DNA from: Prevotella sp.
Lineage (GTDB): Bacteria; Bacteroidota; Bacteroidia; Bacteroidales; Bacteroidaceae
Length of the DNA stretch: 64,000 nucleotides
Assembly: GCA_016285055.1 (NCBI GenBank)
Contig: JAEEPZ010000003.1
Location: 28,450 to 92,449 of the forward strand
Direction: 5' to 3'
Shown here: piece after piece, positions 39,072 through 48,117 of the stretch
How the letters are laid out: each line of letters opens with the position of its first letter
Position numbering within the stretch: position 1 is the stretch's first letter
Translations under genes and position numbers: made by a program
The notes under the pieces: generated by a model
What the model was told of the DNA's origin: nothing
The model's database searches: none
The model's input: the letters and a program-made list of their open reading frames with translations, nothing else

Positions 39072-41144
39072 TTAGAAGTTAACCTTCTGATAGCGCTTAG
39101 CCCACGGCATGATGTGGATTTCTGCAGCGATGTAGTACTCACGTCCAGGGTTGTCATCGGGTGTGCTGCCAATGCCGGAACCACTGTAGTCCTCAGGCAC
39201 GGGGCTGCCAAGACCATTTACGCCCTTGATGTCGAGCACGTACCAGTTGTTGCGCACGATGCTCCAGCGGCCAAGCCAAGCATTGGCGCGGCTATCTCCA
39301 TATTCAATAGGAGTGGTATGTATGCTCTTGCCATTCATAGGATAAATCTTCTCATAATTGTTGTAGGCAGGGCTGGGAGCACTCCACGGGGTCTCGCCGT
39401 TGGCGAAGTCCTTGTCGCCTGAGTTGATGTCACCACCGCCGAAGTGAGCTATGCGCATGGTGTAGTAGCTGATGCCATCTTTATGCTTATAGAACTTAGC
39501 GGTGTTGGTGCGGTTGGTAGGAGTTATGATAGCAGAAACGTCTGTAAGAGCCTTGACAGCGTTCTCCATGGCAGTTTGTTTATCAGCTGCGAGAGTGACT
39601 ACTGCTCCCCCCTTCTTGGCTTGGATGTCGCTGATTGTAATCTGATAGGTATATGCCTGCTCACCAGTTGTGGCGGTAACATCACCCAAAGTGACAGTTG
39701 CACCCAGAGTGTAGGATACCTCGTCGATATCACCAGCCACTTTGTTTGCTGCAGCAAGAATGGTGCTGCTACCAAGTGTGGTGGCCTCGGCTGACAGGTC
39801 GGCTGTGATGGCAGCGTTGATGGTACCCACAGCAGCATCGAAGGTGCTGCTGGCATTAGACTTCACACGTCCTGCAATCTGCGTAAGATTGTCAAGCTTC
39901 GTGTTGGGCTGTCCCTCTTCTACCCAGAAGTCATCACCGTTGCCAACAGTGGCTTTCACGCCTACATAAGTCGTGTTCTCGTAAATCATGCTGTTCTCAT
40001 CGATGGTGTTCTCATAGGTATAGAGAATGTTTGTTGCACCTGTGCCAGTATTGAAGGTAGTGTAATCTGCCTCTGCCAGTGTGCTCTTGATAAGACCTGT
40101 GTGACCGTCGAAGTTCACGTCTTCACCAAAGTAGGTGCGGTAGCCAGTGGGGGTATGAGTGCCGGTATTCCAGAAACCGGTGCGTCCTATCATGCGGTAT
40201 TTGGTGTTGTCAGGTGCCTGCTTGTTTATATAGCCCATCCAGTCGGTGTTGAACTGACGAGTGTTATAGTATCCAGAAGCATTGTTGTTGACATTGCCTA
40301 ATGCCCAAGCCGTCACTGCAAAGGGCGTAGTATTATCATCTAATTTTTGAACAGAGTTGATCAGCTCAACCTTTACAGCAGCACGCTCCACGTAGATACA
40401 GGTTAGAGGATTCGTGGTCTTCTCAGCTTCTTCCTTTGTCTCGAAGATAGCGTTTGACTGCACTTCAGACAGCGTGGTGACTATCGTTCCATCAGCGGGT
40501 TTCGTAGCGCCACCTGCTGCACTTGCAATGGGCACACTGGTCATCACCAGACCGCTTGCTGCATTAATCTGGCCTTGGCCGGCAGGTTCGGTGCCGATAC
40601 CAATGGCCGTCAGCTTTTGCTTGCTGAATTCAGCAAAAGTACCATTATAGTTTATACTTGTGCTGTTTCCGTCCCAGTTCAGGATGACGTATGCCCAAAG
40701 CTTGTCCTCTGCACCGAGGGTGGGGTTGTTAATCTGAGTGACATACCGCTTTGAAGTCGTGGTAATCTCACCGTAGCCTTCAGCCTCGCCTCCTTCCTTG
40801 TTGCCACCAGGAACGTTGTCATCTCCCTCAACGCTGAAGTCACCTTCAGCAGGCGTTAAATCATACCGGCCAAAATAGGTTGCCGTGGCCTCTGTGCCAC
40901 CCTTGAAGAGCACGAGCATGGCCGAATTTACTTTAAACTCAGCTGGTAAACCATCCACCAAATCTTCGTTGGCACGTGTGGTTGCTCCATCGTCGGGCAG
41001 AGCGATACCTACAGCCAGCCATGAGTTCTGACCAGGAATGAGGTCATAAATGGCGTTTGCTTTTTCCGCCACCTCATCCTTGTCGGCACATGCACCGAAC
41101 AACATTCCTGCTGCTGCTAGTGCGAATAAACTAAATTTTTTCAT
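39072..41144 (-). CDS. Mfa1-family major fimbrial subunit
   Basis: The 690 residues comprise a lipoprotein signal (AAAGMLFGAC, Cys20) and the N-terminal fimbrillin domain starting WLAVGIALP. The C-terminal domain has YYTMRIAHFGGG and RWSIVRNNWYVLDIKGVNGLGSPVPED, the hallmark of Mfa1-type major subunits. Polymerisation follows removal of the N-terminal segment by an Arg-specific protease. TTRANEDL near residue 55 is a candidate site. It is longer than the Porphyromonas Mfa1 (about 560 residues). The gene is preceded by about 90 A/T-rich bases and followed by the anchor gene after 38 bases. Confidence 0.85.
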   Translation of the reverse strand: MKKFSLFALAAAGMLFGACADKDEVAEKANAIYDLIPGQNSWLAVGIALPDDGATTRANEDLVDGLPAEFKVNSAMLVLFKGGTEATATYFGRYDLTPAEGDFSVEGDDNVPGGNKEGGEAEGYGEITTTSKRYVTQINNPTLGAEDKLWAYVILNWDGNSTSINYNGTFAEFSKQKLTAIGIGTEPAGQGQINAASGLVMTSVPIASAAGGATKPADGTIVTTLSEVQSNAIFETKEEAEKTTNPLTCIYVERAAVKVELINSVQKLDDNTTPFAVTAWALGNVNNNASGYYNTRQFNTDWMGYINKQAPDNTKYRMIGRTGFWNTGTHTPTGYRTYFGEDVNFDGHTGLIKSTLAEADYTTFNTGTGATNILYTYENTIDENSMIYENTTYVGVKATVGNGDDFWVEEGQPNTKLDNLTQIAGRVKSNASSTFDAAVGTINAAITADLSAEATTLGSSTILAAANKVAGDIDEVSYTLGATVTLGDVTATTGEQAYTYQITISDIQAKKGGAVVTLAADKQTAMENAVKALTDVSAIITPTNRTNTAKFYKHKDGISYYTMRIAHFGGGDINSGDKDFANGETPWSAPSPAYNNYEKIYPMNGKSIHTTPIEYGDSRANAWLGRWSIVRNNWYVLDIKGVNGLGSPVPEDYSGSGIGSTPDDNPGREYYIAAEIHIMPWAKRYQKVNF

Positions 41145-41237
41145 AATTGATAAAGTTTAAATGTTAAAAATAGAGTTAATAAAGTGATCAATATATTTTC
41201 TTTCTTGTTCTTGCTTGTCTCTGTTTAGTTAATGGGT

Positions 41238-42776
41238 TTATGGTTGTTGCGGAGCCAGCTGCGTGAGCGTAGCGAGGGCTTCGCGGTTGCGTGCTACGTT
41301 GAGACCTTTCTGCTGTGCGGCGTTGAGCAGCTGCTCTGCCTCGGCATAGCGCTGCTGCACGATGGCTATGACGGCGCGGGCGTTGTCGGCCTCGGCCGAG
41401 GTGCCGGCGTGCTCTAAGAGGGTCTGCGCCTTGAGAATGTCGTGCTGTGCGAGGGCGACGTTGGCCAGGTTGAGGTTGACAACCTCGTCGTCGGGGTAGA
41501 AGTTGAGGGCTGTCTGCATGGCGCGGTTATAGTCGTCGCTGAAGGGCTGCATGGTCTGGGCCACCCGCCACAGCTCGTGCTTGGAGAGTTGGTGTGGCTT
41601 GGTGCGGTAGATGTCGAGACACTCTTCTATGGTGTTGAACTGGCGTATGTTGAAGGTGATCTCGTAGTCGGAGCGTCGCAGTCCGGGATAGACGTTCTTT
41701 AGCAGGTACTGGTAGTCTTGTGGGTAGCGCCGCTTGATGCTGGCCTCTGTGGCATCGGCTGTGCGTGCTATGGTGAGGCTGTCCTTGCTGAGCAGGTCGT
41801 TGACGATGGCTGCAATGTCTTCCTTGTGGGTGAGTGCTGCCGGTGCGATGATGGCGGGTGTGGCAGCCAGCTCCTTGATGGCCTCGCTCAGTCCCATCCA
41901 GTTCTCGGGCGTGGCTTCGGCGGGTGCGAAGGCGCTGGCGGGCAGCTGGTAGTTCTGCCGCAGCCAGTCGGTGAGGCTCTTCGCGCGGTTGGTGGCCAGC
42001 ATGTGGTTGTGGTTGTAGGGTGACTCGGGCGATGCGAAGCCGTGAATCTTGATGGTGTTCACGGTGATGTTCTTGTCGGCCACCATGATATCGAGTGTGT
42101 CGGTTATCTTGCGCAGCTCTCGGCGGTTGTCCATATAGTCGGGCTTCATCTCCCAGCGGTCCACGACGAAGGTGATGTAGGCCGTGCCGTGCAGCTCGCG
42201 TGCGGGCTTATAGGTGTCCGGCTCTTTGTTGATGAGCTCTACGAGGTCCCAGGGGTCGGGGGGCAGCATGTGTGTGATGAATGTCTCGTCGTTCTTCATC
42301 TTGTCGCCGCATCCGCAGAGGTCGCTCTCTATAAAGAGGCTTGCTCCGCTGAACCAGGGCTGGTCGTCGACGGCGTCGGTGTAGGCGTACTGCTGCGGCT
42401 GTCCTTTCTGCCTGGCTATGATGACGGGCTCGGTGCCTGCCGTGGGGGCATAGAGTGCGTCGATGCCGTCGCGCTCGAAGACGATGTTCTGCCGGCGTCC
42501 GCTGACGATGACTGTCTTCAGGCGCTGCTCCTGCTCGTTGTTGGCCGAGCGGATGATGGGTGTGAAGGCGCGGTAGCGGTTGGATGGCACGTCCATCTGG
42601 TCGAAGATGAAGTCCATGGTGACGACGGTGCGCCCTGCTGTCTTCACCACGTTGACGTTGGCTACCTCTGCCTGTGTGTCCTGTCCGCTCTTCTCGCCCG
42701 TCAGGTGTATGGCCTGCTGGGCATAGAGGGGGAGCAGAAGGGTGCAAAGGAGTGATATGATGAGTGGTCTTTTCAT
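41238..42776 (-). CDS. DUF3868/OmpA-like fimbrial-locus protein with TPR-like tail
   Basis: The 512 residues have a signal peptide (LLCTLLLPLYAQQ), then a DUF3868-like domain with a Cys-x-Cys-Gly pair (LCGCGDK). An OmpA-like peptidoglycan-binding domain follows (NTIKIHGFASPESPYNHNHMLATNRAKSL). The C-terminal third is alpha-helical, TPR-like (VNLNLANVALAQHDILKAQTLLEHAG, ARAVIAIVQQRYAEAEQLL). In this phylum DUF3868 proteins are encoded beside Mfa1-type fimbriae and probably tether or assemble them at the periplasmic face. A 9-bp repeat array lies between it and the DUF3575 gene. Confidence 0.8.
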   Translation of the reverse strand: MKRPLIISLLCTLLLPLYAQQAIHLTGEKSGQDTQAEVANVNVVKTAGRTVVTMDFIFDQMDVPSNRYRAFTPIIRSANNEQEQRLKTVIVSGRRQNIVFERDGIDALYAPTAGTEPVIIARQKGQPQQYAYTDAVDDQPWFSGASLFIESDLCGCGDKMKNDETFITHMLPPDPWDLVELINKEPDTYKPARELHGTAYITFVVDRWEMKPDYMDNRRELRKITDTLDIMVADKNITVNTIKIHGFASPESPYNHNHMLATNRAKSLTDWLRQNYQLPASAFAPAEATPENWMGLSEAIKELAATPAIIAPAALTHKEDIAAIVNDLLSKDSLTIARTADATEASIKRRYPQDYQYLLKNVYPGLRRSDYEITFNIRQFNTIEECLDIYRTKPHQLSKHELWRVAQTMQPFSDDYNRAMQTALNFYPDDEVVNLNLANVALAQHDILKAQTLLEHAGTSAEADNARAVIAIVQQRYAEAEQLLNAAQQKGLNVARNREALATLTQLAPQQP

Positions 42777-42787
42777 TTTTCTTTGGT

Positions 42788-42905
42788 TTTAGGGCTTATA
42801 GGGCTTATGGGTCTTATGGGACTTATGGGTCTTATGGGACTTATGGGTCTTATGGGTCTTATGGGACTTATGGGTCTTATGGGTCTTATGGGACTTATGG
42901 GTCTT
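42788..42905. repeat. 9-bp tandem repeat array (cttatgggN units)
   Basis: About twelve units alternate between cttatgggt and cttatggga. The array separates the DUF3868 and DUF3575 genes and abuts the DUF3575 stop codon. The frames through it are open only because the unit is a multiple of three. Confidence 0.9.
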
Positions 42906-43494
42906 AGAAGAGGTAGAGGAAGGACAGGGCGGCTTTGGTGGGGCCGAAATAGAGCTTGTGGCCGTCTTCAACCTTCTTGCCGCAGGTGCCGCACTTGAAC
43001 TTATCATATTCTATATAGGCGGCGCCGAGGCCTATGGCCGCCTCGAAGTTCCAGTGGCGCGACAGGATCCACTGGTAGCCGTAGCTCACGCCTGCTCCTA
43101 CGAACCATCCCTCGAAGCGGTGGTCGCGCAAGTCTTTCCACCAGCCCAGAGGCATCTTCACGTTGGCAGCGTCATACTGTCCGCCAAAGGCGTGGACGCC
43201 CACGAATGAGCCGTTGAAGCGATGGCAGAACCAGTGGCGCCACTCCGGATTGACAATCCAGTGCTTCGCATATTTGCGGTCGTCGCCATGCCCGAAAGTC
43301 CAGGGATGGAGGCCGTAGAACGCCTGAAAAGAGTGTTTCTTGCCTACACCTATCTCTAAACCTATATTAGGTGTAGCCATAGCATCGTAAACCAGGTTGC
43401 TCTTGAGTGCTACCTGTTGCGCCTTCGTTGGAAGTGCGGTCAAAGTTAATAGGACAGCAAGTGCAGCTGTCCAGAGGTACAAGCGTCTTGGCAT
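42904..43494 (-). CDS. DUF3575 outer-membrane protein, first gene of the fimbrial operon
   Basis: The 196 residues contain a signal peptide (LWTAALAVLLTLTALPTKAQQ), followed by ALKSNLVYDAMATPNIGLEIGVGKKHSFQAFY and beta-barrel-like strands ending LSFLYLF with a terminal Phe. This is the DUF3575 pattern. These proteins are encoded with Mfa1/FimA-type fimbriae and are thought to help in fimbrial export or anchoring. The ATG at 43494 is chosen because a -33/-7 promoter lies at 43561-43530, excluding the longer TTG start. Confidence 0.8.
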   Translation of the reverse strand: MPRRLYLWTAALAVLLTLTALPTKAQQVALKSNLVYDAMATPNIGLEIGVGKKHSFQAFYGLHPWTFGHGDDRKYAKHWIVNPEWRHWFCHRFNGSFVGVHAFGGQYDAANVKMPLGWWKDLRDHRFEGWFVGAGVSYGYQWILSRHWNFEAAIGLGAAYIEYDKFKCGTCGKKVEDGHKLYFGPTKAALSFLYLF

Positions 43495-43529
43495 GCGGTT
43501 TGTAGCTGTTTTTGAATTGAATCTGGCTG

Positions 43530-43561
43530 CAAAATTATATAACTTTAAGTTTTCGACCAAA
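43530..43561 (-). promoter_or_regulatory. Promoter of the fimbrial operon
   Basis: On the minus strand, TTTG at 43561-43558 and TAATTTTG at 43537-43530 are separated by 20 bp. The start of transcription would be near 43523, about 30 bases before the DUF3575 ATG. Confidence 0.65.
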
Positions 43562-43727
43562 TTTTTTTGCTTTAAAATTTAGTTTTTATACAAAAGTTAA
43601 ACAAAAAGGCACAAATGATATGTATGACGGAATCGGCACTTTTCGTGATGTAACATTTTTTTTAAGGTTTTGAGACTTTTGTGAAAATGTGTTTTTTTCC
43701 CCGCTGTTGTTGGTTGTTGTGGAGGGG

Positions 43728-43896
43728 GTATGGGACTTATGAGCCTTATGGGTCTTATGGGACTTATGGGTCTTATGGGTCTTATGGGACTTATGGGTCT
43801 TATGGGTCTTATGGGGCCTATGGGACTTATGGGGCCTATGGGTCTTATGGGGCCTATGGGACTTATGGGACTTATGGGGCCTATGGGTCCTATGAG
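43728..43896. repeat. 9-bp tandem repeat array (cttatgggN / cctatgggN units)
   Basis: About eighteen units are present, the later ones changing from cttatgggt to cctatgggg and cttatggga. It lies upstream of ftsX. Both repeat-spanning open frames give only M-G-L or G-S-Y runs and are not genes. Confidence 0.9.
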
Positions 43897-43970
43897 CGGC
43901 TTATTGTTAAATAAATGTAACGCGCGAACATTATTTTAAAAGAATTGTCGGCAGAATGAGAAGAAATAAG

Positions 43971-43978
43971 TATCTTTG
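43971..43978 (+). promoter_or_regulatory. -7 promoter element for ftsX
   Basis: TATCTTTG lies 33 bases before the ATG at 44011. A TTGT 22 bp upstream is a weak -33 candidate. Confidence 0.5.
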
Positions 43979-44010
43979 CAGCGTAATTGGCAGATTATGC
44001 CCATTTCGAA

Positions 44011-44889
44011 ATGAAGAGAAGAAAACGTCAGGCCAGCCGCCATCATGGTTTGCAGGCCGTATCTTTGTGCATCAGCACCACGATGGTGCTGATATTGCTG
44101 GGTCTTGTGGTGGCCTTCGTGCTGACTGCACGCAACCTCTCTACGTATGTCAGGGAGAATATGTCGGTGAATGTGGTGCTGGGCGACACGGTGAGCACGA
44201 GCGACGGGCAGCAGCTGTCCGCCCGTCTGCAGCAGCAGCCCTACGCGCGCCAGGTGCGCTTCATCAGTGCTGAGGAGGCCTTGGCCATTATGACGGTAGA
44301 GCTGGGCGCCGACCCTGTGGAGTTTGCCAAAGTCAATCCCTTCCAGGCTGAGATTGCCATACAGCTGGCCGCCAACTATGCCAACACCGACTCGCTGAAG
44401 CGGCTGGCGCAGACACTGAAAGCCGACTCGCTGGTCACCGATGTGTACTACGCGCAGGACGAGATAGATGCTGTAGACCATAATATTAATTATGTAGGCA
44501 TGGTGCTGCTGGTGCTCTCTGCCCTGCTCATCTTTATCTGCTATACGCTGATCAGCAACTCGGTGCAGCTGGGTGTGTATGCCCGGCGCTTCACCATCCA
44601 CACGATGAAGCTGGTGGGCGCCAGCTGGTCGTTCATCCGCCGGCCTTTCCTGGTGCGCAGCATCGTCATCGGCTTCGTCTCGTCGCTTTTGGCGAGCATC
44701 GTGCTGGTGATTATCGGCTATTCGCTCTACCACTATCAGAACAGCCTCGCGCAGCTGATGTCATGGACCGACGTGGCTATCACCATCGCCGCTGTCTTCG
44801 TCTTCGGCTTCGCCATCATGCTGTTCTGCACCCTGCTGTCGGTGAACAAATTCCTGCGCATGACGGCGGGAGAGCTGTACAAGAATTAG
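44011..44889 (+). CDS. ftsX: Cell-division protein FtsX
   Basis: The 292 residues begin MKRRKRQASRHHGLQAVSLCI. There are four predicted membrane segments: near residues 20-40, three more in the C-terminal half, and a large extracytoplasmic loop between the first and second (VNVVLGDTVST to AVDHNINYVG). This is the FtsX topology. FtsX and its ATPase FtsE control peptidoglycan hydrolases at the septum; FtsE is not in the window. The ATG at 44011 is used since the longer TTG start lies only 9 bases after the -7 element. It begins a run of housekeeping genes ending with folK. Confidence 0.9.
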   Translation: MKRRKRQASRHHGLQAVSLCISTTMVLILLGLVVAFVLTARNLSTYVRENMSVNVVLGDTVSTSDGQQLSARLQQQPYARQVRFISAEEALAIMTVELGADPVEFAKVNPFQAEIAIQLAANYANTDSLKRLAQTLKADSLVTDVYYAQDEIDAVDHNINYVGMVLLVLSALLIFICYTLISNSVQLGVYARRFTIHTMKLVGASWSFIRRPFLVRSIVIGFVSSLLASIVLVIIGYSLYHYQNSLAQLMSWTDVAITIAAVFVFGFAIMLFCTLLSVNKFLRMTAGELYKN

Positions 44890-44957
44890 TGGGAGTTAAA
44901 GTGGGAGTAAAAAAGGAAGTTAAAGTGGAATTAAAGAATAAAAATATATATTGAGAA
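44890..44957 (+). repeat. Short repeat between ftsX and the DUF3098 gene
   Basis: Words of the gggagttaaagt type recur (gtgggagttaaa, gtgggagtaaaa, aggaagttaaag, tggaattaaag), the same ggagttaaa motif as the array near 11116. Confidence 0.45.
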
Positions 44958-45227
44958 ATGAACAAGAATGATTTTGCTTTCGGCAGGATGAACTTCATCC
45001 TCCTCGGCGTTGGGATGCTGGTGGTGGTCATCGGCTTCCTGCTGATGAGCGGCGACTCAACGACGCCCGACGCCTACAATCCAGACATCTTCAGCGCACG
45101 CCGCATCAAGGTGGCACCTGTGGTGTGCTTCCTCGGCTTTGTCTTTATGATCTATGCCGTGGTGCACAACCCCGCCAAAGGGTTCCCCTGGCAGCGCCGT
45201 GAAAAGACCAACCTTGAAAAGAGATAA
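44958..45227 (+). CDS. DUF3098 membrane protein
   Basis: The 89 residues have two predicted membrane segments (MNFILLGVGMLVVVIGFLLM and KVAPVVCFLGFVFMIYAVV), separated by a short loop with SARRIKVAP. This is the DUF3098 family, commonly found between ftsX and uppP in Bacteroidota. Function is unknown; the location with two envelope genes suggests a cell-wall-linked role. The uppP ATG follows after 3 bases. Confidence 0.85.
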   Translation: MNKNDFAFGRMNFILLGVGMLVVVIGFLLMSGDSTTPDAYNPDIFSARRIKVAPVVCFLGFVFMIYAVVHNPAKGFPWQRREKTNLEKR

Positions 45228-45230
45228 GCG

Positions 45231-46106
45231 ATGGATTGGCTGCAAACTATCATCATCGCCGTGGTGGAGGGCCTGACAGAGTTCCTGCCCGTGTCGTCCA
45301 CCGGCCACATGATTATCACGCAGAACTTGCTGGGCTTGGACGCCGCCTCGCTGAGCGAGAGCGACAAAGCCTTCGTCCATGCTTTCACGTTCATCATTCA
45401 GTTTGGCGCCATCCTCTCGGTGGTGTGCCTCTACTGGAAGCGCTTCTTCCGTCTCGACAACACACCGGCGCGCGAGGGCAGCACCGCCTTCGGCAAGCTG
45501 AAGCACCGCTACCGTTTCTACTGGCTGCTCTTTGTGGGCGTGCTGCCTGCCGTCATCATCGGTCTGGCAGCAAAGAAGTCGGGCCTGCTCGACTGGCTGC
45601 TCGACAGCGTCGAGGTGGTGGCCATCATGCTGGTAGTGGGCGGCGTGTTCATGCTGTTCTGCGACAAGCTGTTCAACAAAGGCAGCGAGGAGAACCAGGT
45701 GACGGTGAAGCGTGCCTTCCGCATCGGCCTCTACCAGTGCATCTCGGTCATCCCGGGCGTGTCGCGCTCGATGGCCACCATCGTGGGCGGCATGACGCAG
45801 GGCCTCACCCGCAAGCGCGCCGCCGAGTTCTCGTTCTTCCTGGCTGTGCCGACGATGGCCGGCGCTACGCTGCTCGACCTGCTCGACCTGGTGAAGGAAG
45901 ATACCGCTTGGGCCACCTCACACAACATCACCATGCTGATACTGGGATGCGTCGTGGCCTTCATCGTGGCGCTGCTGGCCATGAAGTGGTTTGTGTCGTT
46001 CCTGACGAAATACGGCTTCAAGGCTTTCGGTGTCTACCGCATCATCGTGGGCGGCATCATCATCGTGATGTTGCTCACAGGCCAGTCGCTCGTCATGGTC
46101 GATTAA
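45231..46106 (+). CDS. uppP: Undecaprenyl-diphosphatase (BacA/UppP)
   Basis: This 291-residue integral membrane protein has both consensus regions of the BacA family: EGLTEFLPVSSTGHM at 13-27 and PGVSRSMATIVGGM with its catalytic Arg/Ser. It dephosphorylates undecaprenyl diphosphate to recycle the lipid carrier of peptidoglycan synthesis and gives some bacitracin resistance. It is in a tight run with the DUF3098 gene (3 bases) and truB (21 bases). Confidence 0.95.
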   Translation: MDWLQTIIIAVVEGLTEFLPVSSTGHMIITQNLLGLDAASLSESDKAFVHAFTFIIQFGAILSVVCLYWKRFFRLDNTPAREGSTAFGKLKHRYRFYWLLFVGVLPAVIIGLAAKKSGLLDWLLDSVEVVAIMLVVGGVFMLFCDKLFNKGSEENQVTVKRAFRIGLYQCISVIPGVSRSMATIVGGMTQGLTRKRAAEFSFFLAVPTMAGATLLDLLDLVKEDTAWATSHNITMLILGCVVAFIVALLAMKWFVSFLTKYGFKAFGVYRIIVGGIIIVMLLTGQSLVMVD

Positions 46107-46127
46107 AGACTTATATATATTAATATT

Positions 46128-46832
46128 GTGGACTTTCACGAAGGAGAGATTATCGGCATCAACAAGCCTTACGGCATGTCGTCGTTTGGTGCGCTGGCGT
46201 ATGTGCGTACGCGGCTGTCGAAGGCGTTGCACGTGAAGCGTCTGAAGACGGGTCATGCCGGCACCCTCGACCCCCTGGCTACGGGCGTGCTCATCCTCTG
46301 CACCGGCAAGGCCACGAAACGCATCGAGCAGCTGCAGCAGGACACGAAGGAATATACGGCTACCCTGCAGCTGGGCGCCACGACGGCCAGCTATGACCGC
46401 GAGCACACGGTGAACATGACCTATCCCACGCGCCACATCACCCGCGAGCTGATTACTCAGGCCCTTGCCCGTTTCGTCGGCACAATCCCGCAGGTGCCGC
46501 CCCTCTACAGCGCCTGCAACATCGGCGGCGACCGCGCCTACAAGCTGGCGCGACGCGGCGACGACGTGGATCTGGCGGCGAAGACCATCCGCATAGACGA
46601 GATAGAGCTGACCGACTTCAACCCGCAGACCATGCAGATGAGCATCCGTGTGGTATGCGGCAAGGGCACCTATATCCGCGCCCTGGCCCGCGACATCGGC
46701 CGCGCCCTCGGCTCAGGTGCATTCCTCACCGCCCTCTGCCGCACCCGCGTGGGCGATATCAGGATAGACCAGTGCCTCACGCTCGAAGACTTTCCGCAGT
46801 GGCTGGAGGAAGTGATGAAAGAAGACTCGTAG
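46128..46832 (+). CDS. truB: tRNA pseudouridine-55 synthase TruB
   Basis: The 234 residues include the catalytic Asp48 in KTGHAGTLDPLATG and the KGTYIRALARDIG motif near the C-terminus. It makes pseudouridine 55 in the T loop of tRNA. It begins with a GTG (VDFHEGEII). The family usually has a C-terminal PUA domain; here the protein stops soon after the catalytic core, the shorter form that is usual in Bacteroidota. It lies in the run uppP-truB-queA-folK. Confidence 0.93.
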   Translation: MDFHEGEIIGINKPYGMSSFGALAYVRTRLSKALHVKRLKTGHAGTLDPLATGVLILCTGKATKRIEQLQQDTKEYTATLQLGATTASYDREHTVNMTYPTRHITRELITQALARFVGTIPQVPPLYSACNIGGDRAYKLARRGDDVDLAAKTIRIDEIELTDFNPQTMQMSIRVVCGKGTYIRALARDIGRALGSGAFLTALCRTRVGDIRIDQCLTLEDFPQWLEEVMKEDS

Positions 46833-46834
46833 GT

Positions 46835-46960
46835 GTTATGGGTCGTATGGGTCTTATAGGTCTTATGGGTCTTATAGGTCCCATAGGTCTCATAGGTCTT
46901 ATAGGCCCCATAAGTCTCATAAGTCTCATAAGCCCCATTAGTCCCATTAGTCCCAAAAAA
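46835..46960. repeat. 9-bp fold-back repeat array between truB and queA
   Basis: The first half is tcttatgggN-type units and the second half their inverse (tcccataagN / tctcataag). The transcript could form a long imperfect hairpin. Confidence 0.88.
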
Positions 46961-46977
46961 CTTAAATGATATACTCT

Positions 46978-48114
46978 ATGAAACTATCGCAATTCAGATT
47001 CCGGCTGCCAGACGAGCAGATTGCCCTCTACCCGCCGCACCGCGCCTTCGAGAACGAAGACGGCACCGTGGAACGCGTGTTCCAGCGCGACCGCTGCCGC
47101 CTCATGGTGGTGCACCGCAAGAGCCAGACCATCGACCTGCAGAAGAAAGGGCAGGACGGCAAGGACGAGCCTATCGTGTTCCGCGACATCGTCAGCTATT
47201 TCAACGAGGGCGACACCTTCGTCTTCAACGACACGAAGGTGTTCCCTGCCCGACTCTACGGCACGAAAGAGAAGACCGACGCTCAGATAGAGGTGTTCCT
47301 GCTGCGTGAGTTGAACGAAGAACTGCGGCTGTGGGACGTTCTGGTGGAGCCTGCGCGTAAGATTCGCATCGGCAACAAGCTGTTCTTCGACGGCGACGGC
47401 CCCATGGTGGCCGAGGTCATCGACAACACCACGTCGCGCGGTCGCACACTGCGCTTCCTCTACGACTGCCCGCACGACGAGTTCAAGCGCGAGCTCTTCT
47501 CCCTGGGCTCAGCACCGCTGCCGCGATACATCGTAGATCGCCGGCCCGCCGATGCTGACGACATGGAGAACTTCCAGACCATCTTCGCACGCAACGAGGG
47601 AGCCGTCACGGCACCGTCGACAGGACTGCACTTCAGCCGTGAGCTGATGAAGATGATGGAGATACGCGGGCTGAACAACGCCTTCATCACCCTGCACTGC
47701 TCGCTGGGAGCCTTCGACACCATTGAGGTGGAGGATCTGACGAAGCACAAGATGAACAGCGAGCAGATGATCATCACCAGCGAGGCCTGCGACATCGTCA
47801 ACCGTGCCAAGCGCGACGGCAACAAGGTGTGTGTGGTGGGAGCCAGCACGGCGCGTGCCACAGAGAGCGCCGTGGGCACCGACGGCATGCTGAAGGAATA
47901 CGACGGATGGACGAACAAGTTCATCTTCCCGCCCTACGAGTTCGGACTGGCCGACGCCATGGTCGTCAACTTCTATCACTCAGAGTCCACAATGCTGATG
48001 AGCACCGCCGCCTTCGCAGGCTACGACCTCTGCATGAAGGCCTACGAGTTGGCCGTGGAGAACGGCTTTATGTTTGGCTGCTACGGCGATGCCATGCTTA
48101 TCCTTGACGACTGA
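46978..48114 (+). CDS. queA: S-adenosylmethionine:tRNA ribosyltransferase-isomerase QueA
   Basis: The 378 residues form a typical QueA, starting MKLSQFRFRLPDEQIALYPP. Inner motifs are FNDTKVFPARL, GAVTAPSTGLHFS and LHCSLGAFDTI. It transfers and isomerises the ribosyl group of SAM to preQ1-tRNA, giving epoxyqueuosine. ATG at 46966 adds four residues (MIYS) and is an alternative start. Flanked on both sides by 9-bp repeat arrays. Confidence 0.95.
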   Translation: MKLSQFRFRLPDEQIALYPPHRAFENEDGTVERVFQRDRCRLMVVHRKSQTIDLQKKGQDGKDEPIVFRDIVSYFNEGDTFVFNDTKVFPARLYGTKEKTDAQIEVFLLRELNEELRLWDVLVEPARKIRIGNKLFFDGDGPMVAEVIDNTTSRGRTLRFLYDCPHDEFKRELFSLGSAPLPRYIVDRRPADADDMENFQTIFARNEGAVTAPSTGLHFSRELMKMMEIRGLNNAFITLHCSLGAFDTIEVEDLTKHKMNSEQMIITSEACDIVNRAKRDGNKVCVVGASTARATESAVGTDGMLKEYDGWTNKFIFPPYEFGLADAMVVNFYHSESTMLMSTAAFAGYDLCMKAYELAVENGFMFGCYGDAMLILDD

Positions 48115-48117
48115 TAG

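Larger units (their letters stand above)
43495..44010. other. Divergent intergenic region between the fimbrial operon and ftsX
   Basis: It contains the fimbrial promoter (minus, 43530-43561), an A/T-rich stretch to about 43725, a 9-bp repeat array (43728-43896) and the ftsX -7 element (43971-43978). I looked for inverted repeats around the fimbrial promoter that would suggest an invertible switch and found none. Confidence 0.6.

Noticed and set aside
43495..43730. Invertible promoter for phase variation of fimbriae
   Set aside because: No pair of inverted repeats flanks the fimbrial promoter, and no recombinase gene is nearby.
42783..43914. Short frames translating to M-G-L and G-S-Y repeats
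   Set aside because: They come only from the 9-bp repeat arrays, which stay open because the unit is a multiple of three.
45236..46123. Open frame of 295 codons overlapping uppP in another frame
   Set aside because: His/Arg-rich translation with no membrane segments, while the uppP frame has both family motifs.
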